Shown here: in pieces, positions 55,989 to 64,000 of the stretch | How positions within the stretch are numbered: the stretch's first letter is position 1 | How the letters are laid out: the number at the start of each line of letters is the position of its first letter | From: an uncultured Pseudomonadales bacterium | Lineage (GTDB): Bacteria; Pseudomonadota; Gammaproteobacteria; Pseudomonadales; Azotimanducaceae | Direction: 5' to 3' | NCBI GenBank assembly: GCA_958296165.1 | Contig: OY282447.1 | Coordinates: 2,852,001 to 2,916,000, forward strand | Length of the DNA: 64,000 nucleotides | Translations under genes and position numbers: made by a program | Notes under the pieces: generated by a model | What the model was told of the DNA's origin: nothing | The model's input: the letters and a program-made list of their open reading frames with translations, nothing else | The model's database searches: none

Positions 55989-56984
55989 CTACTCGTCGCG
56001 CAGCAGGTTGGCGGGCGCGTACTGATCCGTCAACACGCGCTTCGACGTATCCCAATCCACCTCCAACGAGAGCAACGCGGGAAAGCGGCGAATGGGCACG
56101 TCGTAGGGCTTCAAGCGCTCGCGCCAAGCGCCGGCGTTGGCGCGCAATACCGCCTTCGGCGGCAGCGGCCCGTTCTTGGCAAGCACGATGCGGTTGTTGC
56201 TGAGCGGCGTCTTGAAGTTGAAGAACAGGCCGAACACTGCGCGATAGGTTTCCGACTCATGGTGGTAGAGGCGCGAGGTGGAGAAGGTATTGGCCACCAG
56301 TGCGCCATCAGGTGTGAGCAGCTGCCGCGTTTCGGCGAGGAACTCGGCGGTGGTTAGATGCTCCGGAATGTAGTCGCCGCCGAAGGCGTCGAGCAGCACC
56401 AGGTCGTAGCGCTGCTCGCGCCGGAGCGCCCGCTTCACGAATACTCGCGCATCGCTGGTGTGTACGCGCATCCGCTCGCTCGTCTCGAAGCCGAAGAACC
56501 GCCGCGCCGCCGCCACCACCGCCGGGTCGATCTCGACCACGTGCACAGTCGCCTGCGGCAGCAGCTCGGCGAACGCGGTCGGCAACGTGCCCCCGCCGAG
56601 GCCAGCCACAAGCACTGTGCGCGGCTGCGGATTGAGCAGCAGCCCGGCCATCATCATGCGCGTGTAGGTGAACACCATGCGCTTGGGGCTGCGCGGGTCC
56701 AGGCAGGACTGATTGCGCTGGTTCTCGCGCACCGAGAATTGCAGGCACAGCTGGTTCGGTGCTCTGGTGATGAGGATGGTCTGATACAACGAGCGTTCTC
56801 GATGCACCACCTCGAAATCAGCGGCGCTCGATGGCGCGGCAAACAGCAGTGCGCTGGCCGCCCAAATGGCGCCCGCGGCCCAGCGAGCGCCCGCGGCGCG
56901 CGGAGCGCCTGCGGCCCATGGAGAACCCGCGGCCCACGGAGAAGCCCAAGACCTAGGCAACGCGATCCCAAGACCGGGCCGCAA
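55989..56984 (-). CDS. Spermidine-synthase-like SAM-dependent domain protein with leader
   Basis: A 331-residue protein whose first ~50 residues repeat WAAGAP-like units (PWAAGSPWAAGAPRAAGAR) before a signal-like stretch ending SSAAD. The body is a spermidine-synthase fold: VFTYTRMMMAGLLLNPQPRT, VLVAGLGGGTLPTAFAELLP, VHVVEIDPAVVAAARRFFGF and YDLVLLDAFGGDYIPEHLTT. The gene overlaps the upstream membrane-domain gene by 32 bp. The leader may serve as a membrane connector. True polyamine synthesis is uncertain because the family has many other members. Confidence 0.82.
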   Translation of the reverse strand: MRPGLGIALPRSWASPWAAGSPWAAGAPRAAGARWAAGAIWAASALLFAAPSSAADFEVVHRERSLYQTILITRAPNQLCLQFSVRENQRNQSCLDPRSPKRMVFTYTRMMMAGLLLNPQPRTVLVAGLGGGTLPTAFAELLPQATVHVVEIDPAVVAAARRFFGFETSERMRVHTSDARVFVKRALRREQRYDLVLLDAFGGDYIPEHLTTAEFLAETRQLLTPDGALVANTFSTSRLYHHESETYRAVFGLFFNFKTPLSNNRIVLAKNGPLPPKAVLRANAGAWRERLKPYDVPIRRFPALLSLEVDWDTSKRVLTDQYAPANLLRDE

Positions 56985-57555
56985 TGGCCGCTAGCCCCAA
57001 CACCAGCAATGTTCCCGAAAGCCCGCTAACGATGCTGTCGATCTCGAACCAGAGCACGAAGTAGAAGCTGGTCGCCAGCGTGCCGAGGGCGCTGCCCACA
57101 GTGGAGACGAAATACAGCGTGCCGGCCACTTTGCCCGATTCCTCTCGCTCGCGCACCAACAACCGCACGGCGTAGGGCGAAATGGCGCCAAGCACCACCG
57201 TGGGGGCCACGAACAGCATCGAAGATGCGGCCAGGCTGCCGTAGCGCGGATCCTCGATGCGCTCGAACGTCCACTCCATCATCGGTTCGGCCAGATGCAC
57301 CGTGGGATACAGGATGGCTGCGGCAGCCACGAAGATCGTGCCGAACTTGGCGAGCGTGGGCACGCGCACCGACAGCCGCCCGCCGAGCAAATAGCCGATC
57401 GACAGCGACAGCATGAAGATCGTGATGATGCTGCCCCAAACGTAGATGCTGCCGCCGAACCAAGGCGCCAGGATGCGGCCGCCGAGCAGTTCCAGCGACA
57501 TGATGCAAAAGCCGCCGCCGAAGGCCAGCACGCTCACAAGCAGTTGTTTCGACAC
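56953..57555 (-). CDS. Membrane domain of a split spermidine-synthase-like protein
   Basis: A 200-residue protein with six or so hydrophobic segments: FGGGFCIMSLELLGGRILAP, VWGSIITIFMLSLSIGYLLG, FVAPTVVLGAISPYAVRLLV and LYFVSTVGSALGTLATSFYF. This is the N-terminal membrane half of the fused MFS/spermidine-synthase family. It overlaps the catalytic-domain gene by 32 bp in a different frame, so the two are separate proteins here. The split is probably natural, since the downstream gene has its own signal-like leader. Confidence 0.85.
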   Translation of the reverse strand: MSKQLLVSVLAFGGGFCIMSLELLGGRILAPWFGGSIYVWGSIITIFMLSLSIGYLLGGRLSVRVPTLAKFGTIFVAAAAILYPTVHLAEPMMEWTFERIEDPRYGSLAASSMLFVAPTVVLGAISPYAVRLLVREREESGKVAGTLYFVSTVGSALGTLATSFYFVLWFEIDSIVSGLSGTLLVLGLAAIAARSWDRVA

Positions 57556-57631
57556 GGTAGGGAGCGCGAACAGGCAGCAGCGACGGGTGCAGAGGTGGAG
57601 GGATGTAGAGAGGAGGGAGGATCCGCCGCCG

Positions 57632-58582
57632 CTATGGCTCGGTCAGCAGAAATATGCCAACCCGATGCTCGCAGCTCTGCCGGTAGGCGGCGTGCGCCGG
57701 CGGCTGCGGTTCCGGGAAGGCCGTGTGGTAGCAGGTTCGCAAGCGCGGTGCGGCGTCGTCCTTCATGCAGTGGAATATCTTCAACGCGAGCACTTCGTCG
57801 CAGGTCATGCCCGGATACGCATACCAGCGATGCCGGGCGTTCAGCCGCAGCGACAGCTGATTGGAAGCCTTGCCGGTGGGCGTGAAACCCAACAGGCCGG
57901 ATGGCACGACGTCCTGGACGGGCACGGAACTCGGATCCAGCACGGCGAAGGGCATGTGGCGCAACGGCTCGTCCATGTAGACGGTACGCCAGAAGTTGAT
58001 CACCATGAAGCCGGCAACGTCGTCCCGCTCATAGCGCTGCCTCCAGCCGCGGGCGTTCTCGTCGGAGTCGAATGCGGCGATGTTTTCTTCGTAGTCGTCC
58101 GCTTCCAGTCCATAGTCGTTGTGGACCACTTCGCCGTAGTAGGGATTGGCGGTACCCGGCCCGCGCCTCAGCAACGCCTTGGGCTGCTGGATTTCCAGCC
58201 GTTGGCCGGGCAACAGGCGCGTACGGATGATGGCTTCGATTTCGGGCAGATAGGTGGTTTCGATCTCATTGCGTTCGCTTGCCGCCGGCCTGGCGCCGCT
58301 CGTAGGGTCCACCACCGGCCCGGAATCCCAATCCTGCACTGCGGAGGCATGGCCGAGCAGCACGAAGCCGTGGTCGCTGAAGAAGTGCGCCTCCACTGCG
58401 GGCGTTCCGCTCTCCCCCTGGGCTCGACGGCCATCGTAGATAGGCACATGCGGCCGCTCGGCGCCGTTCAGCACGCCCTGCGCTGGTGCGCCAGCGATGT
58501 CGATCAGCACTCGTTCGGCAGCCTTGAAGCCGGGCTCGAAGTAGCCGTTCAGATGGGGTTCGGCAAACACCGCGCTAGTCAT
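57632..58582 (-). CDS. CmcJ/NvfI-like iron oxidoreductase
   Basis: A 316-residue protein with PKALLRRGPGTANPYYGEVV, HNDYG (metal-binding His/Asp), FMVINFWRTVYMDEPLRHMP and CYHTAFPEP (late His). The family was named for the cephamycin gene cmcJ and comprises putative Fe(II)/2-oxoglutarate oxygenases. The substrate here is unknown. It is the first gene of a minus-strand run upstream of the spermidine-synthase-like pair and is divergent from the TldD-like genes. Confidence 0.85.
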   Translation of the reverse strand: MTSAVFAEPHLNGYFEPGFKAAERVLIDIAGAPAQGVLNGAERPHVPIYDGRRAQGESGTPAVEAHFFSDHGFVLLGHASAVQDWDSGPVVDPTSGARPAASERNEIETTYLPEIEAIIRTRLLPGQRLEIQQPKALLRRGPGTANPYYGEVVHNDYGLEADDYEENIAAFDSDENARGWRQRYERDDVAGFMVINFWRTVYMDEPLRHMPFAVLDPSSVPVQDVVPSGLLGFTPTGKASNQLSLRLNARHRWYAYPGMTCDEVLALKIFHCMKDDAAPRLRTCYHTAFPEPQPPAHAAYRQSCEHRVGIFLLTEP

Positions 58583-58728
58583 GGACGCTCCCGATCAACA
58601 AAGCAATGAGAGCATACGCGACCGGCGCGGCGTAGCGGTATCGAAAGAGCGGCAGGCGCACCGACCGTGCAGCGCTCGCTGGGTTATGCTTAACCGTTCG
58701 TCGCGCCGCATTTGTAGGACTTGATCAC

Positions 58729-60462
58729 ATGAGCGCCCCTCTGCCAGGGCCGTCCGGCACCTTCTATTGGCCGAGGTGCGCCGCACGGAACGCCCGCCAC
58801 GTCGCCTTCATCGTGTTCGTTCTGCTGGCGCTGCCGGCGGCGAGTGCGGACGGCAAGTCAGCCGTGCTGGAGGCATTGGAGGCCGAGCTTGAGCGCTCGA
58901 TGTCGGTGCTCGGCGAAGAGCCCGTGCCGCCCTATTTCCTCAGCTACGAAGTGAGCGAAAAAGACACCGCATCCGCGTCCGCAGCTTTCGGCAAGCTCAC
59001 GAACAGCGCATCGCGTCGCAGCCGGTCTCTGGACGTCGACCTGCGCGTGGGCGATTACGCGCTCGACAACTCGCGGCCGTTGCGCGGCAGCCGCGATCGC
59101 ACCCGCCGTTCCTATGTGCGCATGCCTTTAAGCGACGACGTGGACGCCATCCGCAGCATCGTGTGGAACGAGACGGATCGGCGCTACAAGCAGGCTCTGG
59201 AGCAGTTCACACGGGTGCAGACCGACGTCGAAGTGAAGGTGGATGCCGAAGACCAATCCGGCGATTTCTCCCCCGAGAAATCGCGCACGGACGTCGGCCC
59301 GTCGGCCACGCTGCATGCCCCTCGCGAGGACTGGGAAGACAAAGTGCGGCGCTACACGGCACCCTTCGCTGCGCATGGCGCCATCTACAGCGCCAGCGCC
59401 ACCCTCTCTGCCAGGGCCGAGACGCGCTGGTTCGTCGACAGCGACGGCGCGCGCATCCGCACCGGCGAGACTCTCTATCGCCTATCGATCAACGCCTACA
59501 CCATGGCAGAAGACGGCATGCGGCTGCCGCGTTACGAGACTTTCACGGCCGCAACGTTGGCCGGCCTGCCGGCCGACGAGACGGTGTTGGGCACGGTCGC
59601 AGCGATGATCGCCGACTTGCGGGCGTTGCGCGACGCACCAGTGATAGAGCCGTATACCGGCCCGGCCATCCTTTCCGGCCGAGCCGCCGGCGTTTTCTTC
59701 CACGAGGTGCTAGGCCATCGCGTCGAGGGCCACCGACAGAAGCGCGAAGAAGATGGGCAGACCTTCAAGAAGAAGATCGGCGAGCAGATTCTGCCGGCCA
59801 GCTTCACGGTGACGTTTGATCCCACCCGCCGCCGCGCGGCGAGCGTCGATTTGGCGGGCGCCTACCGCTACGACAACCAAGGCGTGCCGGCACAGTCGGT
59901 GGTCGTGGTGAAAGACGGCGTGCTCAAGAACTTCCTCATGTCGCGCACGCCCATCGAGGGCTTTCCCCGCTCGAACGGCCACGGCCGCAAGGATGTGGGC
60001 TATCCGGCGGTGGCGCGACAGTCCAACCTCATCGTCGAGGTGGCAGCGCCCGTGAGCCGAGAGGAACTCAAAGGCCAGCTCATCGCAGCCATGCACGAGC
60101 AGGGCAAGCCGTTCGGCTTGCTGTTCGAGGACATACAAGGAGGCTTTACCAGCACCGGGCGCTATGCGCCGAATGCCTTCAACGTGCAGCCCATCCTCGT
60201 CTACCAGGTCCATCCAGACGGGCGCGAAGAGCTGGTGCGCGGCGTTGATCTCATCGGCACGCCACTCACCACTTTAAGCCGAGTCGTGGCGGCGAGCGAT
60301 CAGGTGGCGGTGTTCAACGGCACCTGCGGCGCCGAATCCGGCGGCGTGCCGGTGTCGGCCGTGTCTCCGGCCATTCTCATCTCGCAGATCGAGGTGCAGA
60401 AAAAAGACAAATCGCAGGAACGCCCGCCGTTGCTGCCGCCGCCAATCGCCGAGCAGAGCTAG
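58729..60462 (+). CDS. Exported TldD-like metalloprotease (catalytic member)
   Basis: A 577-residue protein with a hydrophobic leader (HVAFIVFVLLALPAASADGK), unlike cytoplasmic E. coli TldD. The TldD zinc motif is present as FFHEVLGHRVEGHRQKR (HExxxH at residues 325-330), with DNQGVPAQSVVVVKDGVLKN and the C-terminal FNGTCGAESGGVPVSAVSPA, whose Cys is the third ligand in TldD. It should act as a metalloprotease outside the cytoplasm. The partner gene follows after 7 bp. Confidence 0.9.
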   Translation: MSAPLPGPSGTFYWPRCAARNARHVAFIVFVLLALPAASADGKSAVLEALEAELERSMSVLGEEPVPPYFLSYEVSEKDTASASAAFGKLTNSASRRSRSLDVDLRVGDYALDNSRPLRGSRDRTRRSYVRMPLSDDVDAIRSIVWNETDRRYKQALEQFTRVQTDVEVKVDAEDQSGDFSPEKSRTDVGPSATLHAPREDWEDKVRRYTAPFAAHGAIYSASATLSARAETRWFVDSDGARIRTGETLYRLSINAYTMAEDGMRLPRYETFTAATLAGLPADETVLGTVAAMIADLRALRDAPVIEPYTGPAILSGRAAGVFFHEVLGHRVEGHRQKREEDGQTFKKKIGEQILPASFTVTFDPTRRRAASVDLAGAYRYDNQGVPAQSVVVVKDGVLKNFLMSRTPIEGFPRSNGHGRKDVGYPAVARQSNLIVEVAAPVSREELKGQLIAAMHEQGKPFGLLFEDIQGGFTSTGRYAPNAFNVQPILVYQVHPDGREELVRGVDLIGTPLTTLSRVVAASDQVAVFNGTCGAESGGVPVSAVSPAILISQIEVQKKDKSQERPPLLPPPIAEQS

Positions 60463-60469
60463 GACCAAG

Positions 60470-62308
60470 ATGAACCACCGCGTCGTCAGTCCCTTAAGCC
60501 ATCGCGCCGCCGAAGCGCAACGGCAGTGCCGTGGCGGCAGGCACAGATCCTTCGCGACGAGGCGCCCTGCGGCGCTGGCCACTGCGGCTCTGCTGCTGTC
60601 GCTCTGCCTGCCCGCGCAAGAAGCGAGCGCCGAGTCGGTGGTTCTGCGCGCCATGCGCGACGAACTGGCTCGTTCCACGGAGGAACTGAAACTGGCGCAG
60701 ATGGACAAGCCCTACTTCCTGGCCTATCGGATCGACGACAGCACAGTGCTGGACGCGGAAGCGCGTTTCGGCGCTCTCACCTCCGCCCTGACCAACCGAA
60801 GCCGCTTGCTCTCGGTGGAAGTGCGCGTTGGCGACGCGAGCCTGGACAACACCAATTTCCTGCCGATACAAACGTGGGGCTCGCCGCTCACACGTTCGTT
60901 CGGATTGCCCCTGGAGGATGACTATCAGGAGATCCGGCGCCAGATCTGGCTCGCCACCGACCTTGCCTACAAGCACGCCCTGGAGACGTTCGCCAAGAAA
61001 CGTGCCGCGCTGCAAACCAACACGCGCGAGGAAGTGCCGGACTTCACAACGGAGCAGCCGCATACCAGCCACAGCGAAGCCCTTGCCGAGCAGCCGAGCA
61101 TCGATGAAGTAAAGCCCTTGGTGCAGGACCTTGCGGCGCTTTTCAAAGAGATGCCAGCCATCCACGAGTCCGCCGTCGGCGCCCGGGTCGTCAACGTCCA
61201 CAGCCGCTACGTGAACAGCGAGGGCACTTCCTTCACGCAGTCGCAGCCGACCGCATCGCTGCGTGTACTCGCCAAGACGCAAGCGCCGGACGGCACGGTG
61301 TTGCAGGATTTCGAGCTCTTCTACGAGCGCTCCTGGCAGGATCTCCCCGGTCGAGAAGCCCTCGAGCGCAGCGTTCGCAGCATGGGCGCTTCGCTGGCCG
61401 CGCGCCGCGAGGCCGAGTTCGTGGAGCTCTACAACGGCCCGGTGCTGTTCGAAGGCCAGGCCGCGGCGGCGCTGTTCGCGCAAGTGATCGCGCCCCGACT
61501 GCTGGCCGTGCGCGTGCCGATCTCAGATCAGCGGCTGCGCGGCTATGCGGCTTCGTTGCGCAATCCCTTCGTCGACAAGATCGGCGCTCGCGTGCTGCCG
61601 AGATCGCTCGACGTGCGCGACGATCCCACCATCGACCACAACGATGCCGGGCCGTTGCTCGGCGGCTACGCGGTGGACGGCGACGGCGTCCCCGCCCAAG
61701 AGACCACGCTGATAGAACGAGGCGTGTTGCGCACCCTGCTCGCGGCTCGCAATCCCAGCACCGGCATCACCACCAGCACCGGCAATCAGCGCGGCGAGAT
61801 GCTCATGCCGAGCAATCTTCTGGTCAGCACGGAACGTGGCTTGAGCAGCGATGCAATGCGCGAGGAACTGATGGCGCTTGTCGCCGAGCGCGATGCCGAG
61901 TTCGGGATCGTCGTGCGGCGCCTCGGCCTCCCTTTCGCCAAGATCGACGGCAGCGATCGACCTTCAAGCGGGCGCGGAGAAATAGCCATCGAACGCCTCA
62001 CGCGAGCCTACAAGGTATACGCGGATGGGCGCGAGGAACCGATCCGCAAGGCCGAGCTCTCCGGTTTCGGCGAAGCGTCCTTCCGCGACATCGTCGCCGT
62101 GTCGCAAGCGGTGAGCAACCATACGCTGGAGCTGTTCCTGACCAGCGCCTACGCGCTGCGACAAGCATCGGCTCGCTACGGCACAACGCCCGGCCGCACT
62201 TTGGTGTCGCTGTCGATACCCGACTTGCTCTTCGAGGAAGCATCGGTGCGCAAGCCACCCGGCAACGTGCCGCGACCGCCGCTGGCGGCGCATCCGTTTT
62301 TCGAGTAA
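60470..62308 (+). CDS. Exported TldD/PmbA-like protein lacking the zinc motif
   Basis: A 612-residue paralogue of the preceding protein, with its own leader (LATAALLLSLCLPAQEASAE) and the family frame YFLAYRIDDSTVLDAEARFG, GDGVPAQETTLIERGVLRTL and TTSTGNQRGEMLMPSNLLVS. Where the partner has HEVLGH, this protein has LFAQVIAPRLLAVRVPISDQ, without the histidines. It is probably the non-catalytic partner of a heterodimer, in the way PmbA/TldE pairs with TldD. The two genes are co-directional and nearly adjacent. Confidence 0.88.
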   Translation: MNHRVVSPLSHRAAEAQRQCRGGRHRSFATRRPAALATAALLLSLCLPAQEASAESVVLRAMRDELARSTEELKLAQMDKPYFLAYRIDDSTVLDAEARFGALTSALTNRSRLLSVEVRVGDASLDNTNFLPIQTWGSPLTRSFGLPLEDDYQEIRRQIWLATDLAYKHALETFAKKRAALQTNTREEVPDFTTEQPHTSHSEALAEQPSIDEVKPLVQDLAALFKEMPAIHESAVGARVVNVHSRYVNSEGTSFTQSQPTASLRVLAKTQAPDGTVLQDFELFYERSWQDLPGREALERSVRSMGASLAARREAEFVELYNGPVLFEGQAAAALFAQVIAPRLLAVRVPISDQRLRGYAASLRNPFVDKIGARVLPRSLDVRDDPTIDHNDAGPLLGGYAVDGDGVPAQETTLIERGVLRTLLAARNPSTGITTSTGNQRGEMLMPSNLLVSTERGLSSDAMREELMALVAERDAEFGIVVRRLGLPFAKIDGSDRPSSGRGEIAIERLTRAYKVYADGREEPIRKAELSGFGEASFRDIVAVSQAVSNHTLELFLTSAYALRQASARYGTTPGRTLVSLSIPDLLFEEASVRKPPGNVPRPPLAAHPFFE

Positions 62309-62366
62309 GCCCTTCTAGGCGCGGCGATTGTGGCCGTCGGTGCGCCAACCTACGTTTCAAACAGGC

Positions 62367-63458
62367 CTAAGCGGCGAATTCGCGCAGCGTCACCAGCACT
62401 TGTTCGGCCAGTTCCAGCGTCAGCGGCTCGCCGTCCGGCGCACTGACGCTGATGACCGTGTCTTCATCGGCGCGGGCAACGTGGATGCGCACCGGCGTAT
62501 TGCGTCCGGCTTCGCCGCCCGGAACGATGCGCTTGAGCCAGCCGCGCCGGCCGGCGGTTGGAAAGACCACGCTGTAGACGGCGCTTGCCGGATCGACTTC
62601 CGCATTGAGTTCAGCGCGCTGCAAGGCTTGGCTGACGGTTGCCCAAGCGCGGTCGAAGTCGACGCGCAAGTGCAAGGCGGGATAGCCAGTGTCGTCCTTG
62701 ACGATCTGCGCCTTGTTGGCAGACGCGATGTCGCGGCCCACCATGGACACCGAGGCGGCAACGCCGGCGGCGTAGTATTCGGCGAGCTTGGTCGTCACCT
62801 CGGCTTGCACTTGCGGAATGCCTGCTGCCACGTCGTCGCCAACGCCGATGGCGCGCTCGTGAACCACATGCACTTCGGTGGAGCCGCGCCTGATGCCGCG
62901 CTCGACGCGCAGGCGCAAGCGGTCGCGCCCGGGCGTGGGCGGCTCGCCGGTACTCTCGGCATGCTGGGCATGTCCGTCTCGAACCGCGCTACGCACCACA
63001 TCGCCGTATTCCTGATCGACAACCACGATCCATGCACTGTCCACCACGCCAGCAGTCGCATCCTCGCGGCCGAGGCCGACGCCGCTATCGGCTAGGAACT
63101 GTTTGGTGAGCGGCCAGACCTGCGCTGGCGGGTCGCCGAGCACGATCCAGTTTCGCTCGCCGAGGCGCTGGATCCGCACCGTGTCGAAGTCGTGCCCAAC
63201 GAGTACGGCAGGGCGTGGCGCTTCGCGCGGAAAGACCTTGGTGATGGGTTGTTCGACGACTTCCGGGATCGGCAATGCGTCCTTGATGCTCAAGTCCGCC
63301 ATGCCTTCGGGCACCACTAGCGGCGTGCCCGTCTTGGCGTCCAGATAGTCGTCGCGCGGGTCGACGAACAGGCCCTTGTCGTCCCTCGTCAGGCGGCAGC
63401 CGCCCACAAGCAGCGCAGCGGCGACGGCGACCGCCACCCATCGATGAATATCCCTCAC
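62367..63458 (-). CDS. bamC: Outer-membrane assembly lipoprotein BamC
   Basis: The GTG at 63458 overlaps the dapA stop (GTGA) and gives 363 residues with a lipoprotein leader ending LLVGGC (Cys21). RNWIVLGDPPAQVWPLTKQF, followed by GLGREDATAGVVDSAWI, is the typical BamC N-domain, and YPALHLRVDFDRAWATVSQA opens the C-domain. BamC is an accessory part of the BAM complex that inserts outer-membrane beta-barrels. The dapA-bamC order is typical of Gammaproteobacteria. The reading frame is also open upstream of this GTG but would lengthen the protein without a leader. Confidence 0.92.
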   Translation of the reverse strand: MRDIHRWVAVAVAAALLVGGCRLTRDDKGLFVDPRDDYLDAKTGTPLVVPEGMADLSIKDALPIPEVVEQPITKVFPREAPRPAVLVGHDFDTVRIQRLGERNWIVLGDPPAQVWPLTKQFLADSGVGLGREDATAGVVDSAWIVVVDQEYGDVVRSAVRDGHAQHAESTGEPPTPGRDRLRLRVERGIRRGSTEVHVVHERAIGVGDDVAAGIPQVQAEVTTKLAEYYAAGVAASVSMVGRDIASANKAQIVKDDTGYPALHLRVDFDRAWATVSQALQRAELNAEVDPASAVYSVVFPTAGRRGWLKRIVPGGEAGRNTPVRIHVARADEDTVISVSAPDGEPLTLELAEQVLVTLREFAA

Positions 63459-64000
63459 AGAGCGCCCAATTGCTCCAGTCGTTTGCGCACTTCGACTTGT
63501 GACGCCGCGGTGAGTTCCACTAATGGCAGACGGATGCCGGGCGCGATTCGACCCATGGCGGCGAGCGCCCACTTGCTGGGGATGGGGCTGGTTTCAACGA
63601 AGAGTATCTCGTGAATGGGTTGCAGCTTGGCGTCTATTGCGGCGGCGCGTGCGTCGTCGCCATCCACGAGAGCCTGGCCGAACTCCGCCATGTGGCTTGG
63701 CAGGACGTTGGCCGTCACCGAAATGGCGCCGCTGGCGCCGTAGCCCGCCATCGTTAGCGTTTGCGCGTCCTCGCCGGACAGGAGCACGAAGTCGTCCGGC
63801 ACCAGCGCCCGGATCTGCGCTACGCGGCTGGCGTCGCCGCAGGCCTCCTTGATGCCGACGATGCTGTCCACTTCTGCGAGCCGCGCCACGGTCTCAGCCT
63901 GCATGTCGCACGCAGTGCGGGGCGGGACGTTGTAGAGCACCATCGGCAGCTGCACGGCTTCGGCGATGGCGCAGTAGTGCCGATGCAGGCCCTCCTGCGT
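63455..64000 (-). CDS. dapA: 4-hydroxy-tetrahydrodipicolinate synthase (5' end cut by the window edge)
   Basis: The minus-strand frame runs from the right edge (TQEGLHRHYCAIAEAVQ) through LPMVLYNVPPRTACDMQAET (catalytic Tyr) and IVGIKEACGDASRVAQI (Schiff-base Lys) to the stop at 63455-63457. The first ~110 residues lie beyond the window. The enzyme condenses pyruvate with aspartate semialdehyde in lysine and diaminopimelate synthesis. It overlaps bamC by 4 bp, so the two are coupled. Confidence 0.95.
   Translation of the reverse strand, partial: TQEGLHRHYCAIAEAVQLPMVLYNVPPRTACDMQAETVARLAEVDSIVGIKEACGDASRVAQIRALVPDDFVLLSGEDAQTLTMAGYGASGAISVTANVLPSHMAEFGQALVDGDDARAAAIDAKLQPIHEILFVETSPIPSKWALAAMGRIAPGIRLPLVELTAASQVEVRKRLEQLGAL

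Overview
The window is high-GC DNA from a gammaproteobacterium-like Pseudomonadota genome. The evidence is a dapA-bamC gene pair at the right end, a prfB (RF2) gene with the canonical +1 frameshift site followed by lysS and ung, and exported TldD-like proteins. The species cannot be named from the sequence. No rRNA, tRNA or CRISPR array was recognised.

Layout. (1) 1-8.2 kb is ordinary chromosome: a circularly permuted ATP-grasp protein (cut by the left edge), a zinc-ribbon metallopeptidase, an orphan molybdopterin oxidoreductase large subunit, an M32 carboxypeptidase, a VOC protein, an alpha-E protein and a YheT-type hydrolase. (2) 8.3-10.3 kb holds a coiled-coil membrane gene split by an IS5-family element and an HTH regulator. 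(3) 10.4-28 kb is a paralogous array built on a two-gene unit: a giant secreted multi-domain protein with two CxxCH haem motifs, followed by a DUF1501 protein. Two near-complete units (10393-16918 and 21017-27405) share about 2,462 bp of apparently perfect identity over the 5' half of the large gene, then diverge. A third unit is reduced to its two ends (18.4-18.8 kb and 19.99-20.18 kb) with a RES/Xre toxin-antitoxin pair between them, and a short DUF1501 scrap lies near 27.9 kb. A frameshifted DUF2235 gene and a VapC stub also sit here. (4) 28-29.5 kb is cysS. (5) 29.6-49.5 kb is an insertion-sequence sink: IS4, IS1380, a second IS5, an IS21 remnant, and a nested complex in which an ISKra4-type element carries an IS110 and an IS256. 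The genes among them are often broken by insertions and single-base indels, for example a coiled-coil operon at 35.9-40.3 kb and an AAA/TPR ATPase at 41.9-44.9 kb. An intact thiolase, alanine symporter and hydrolase cluster lies at 31.9-35.6 kb. (6) 49.5-64 kb is intact housekeeping and metabolism: prfB, lysS, ung, a 5'-3' exonuclease, msrB, a gamma-glutamyltransferase, a split spermidine-synthase-like pair, a CmcJ-like oxidoreductase, an exported TldD-like pair, bamC and dapA (cut by the right edge).

Most notable: the leader of the IS110 recombinase gene (46747-46908) folds into a bridge-RNA-like structure. Its two internal loops contain sequences matching both flanks of the element's own insertion site and both of its own ends. 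All four guide matches can be read directly from the window. The other main result is the mosaic duplication of the large cytochrome-like gene.

Coordinates were derived by hand. Protein family names come from recognising motifs, not from a database search.
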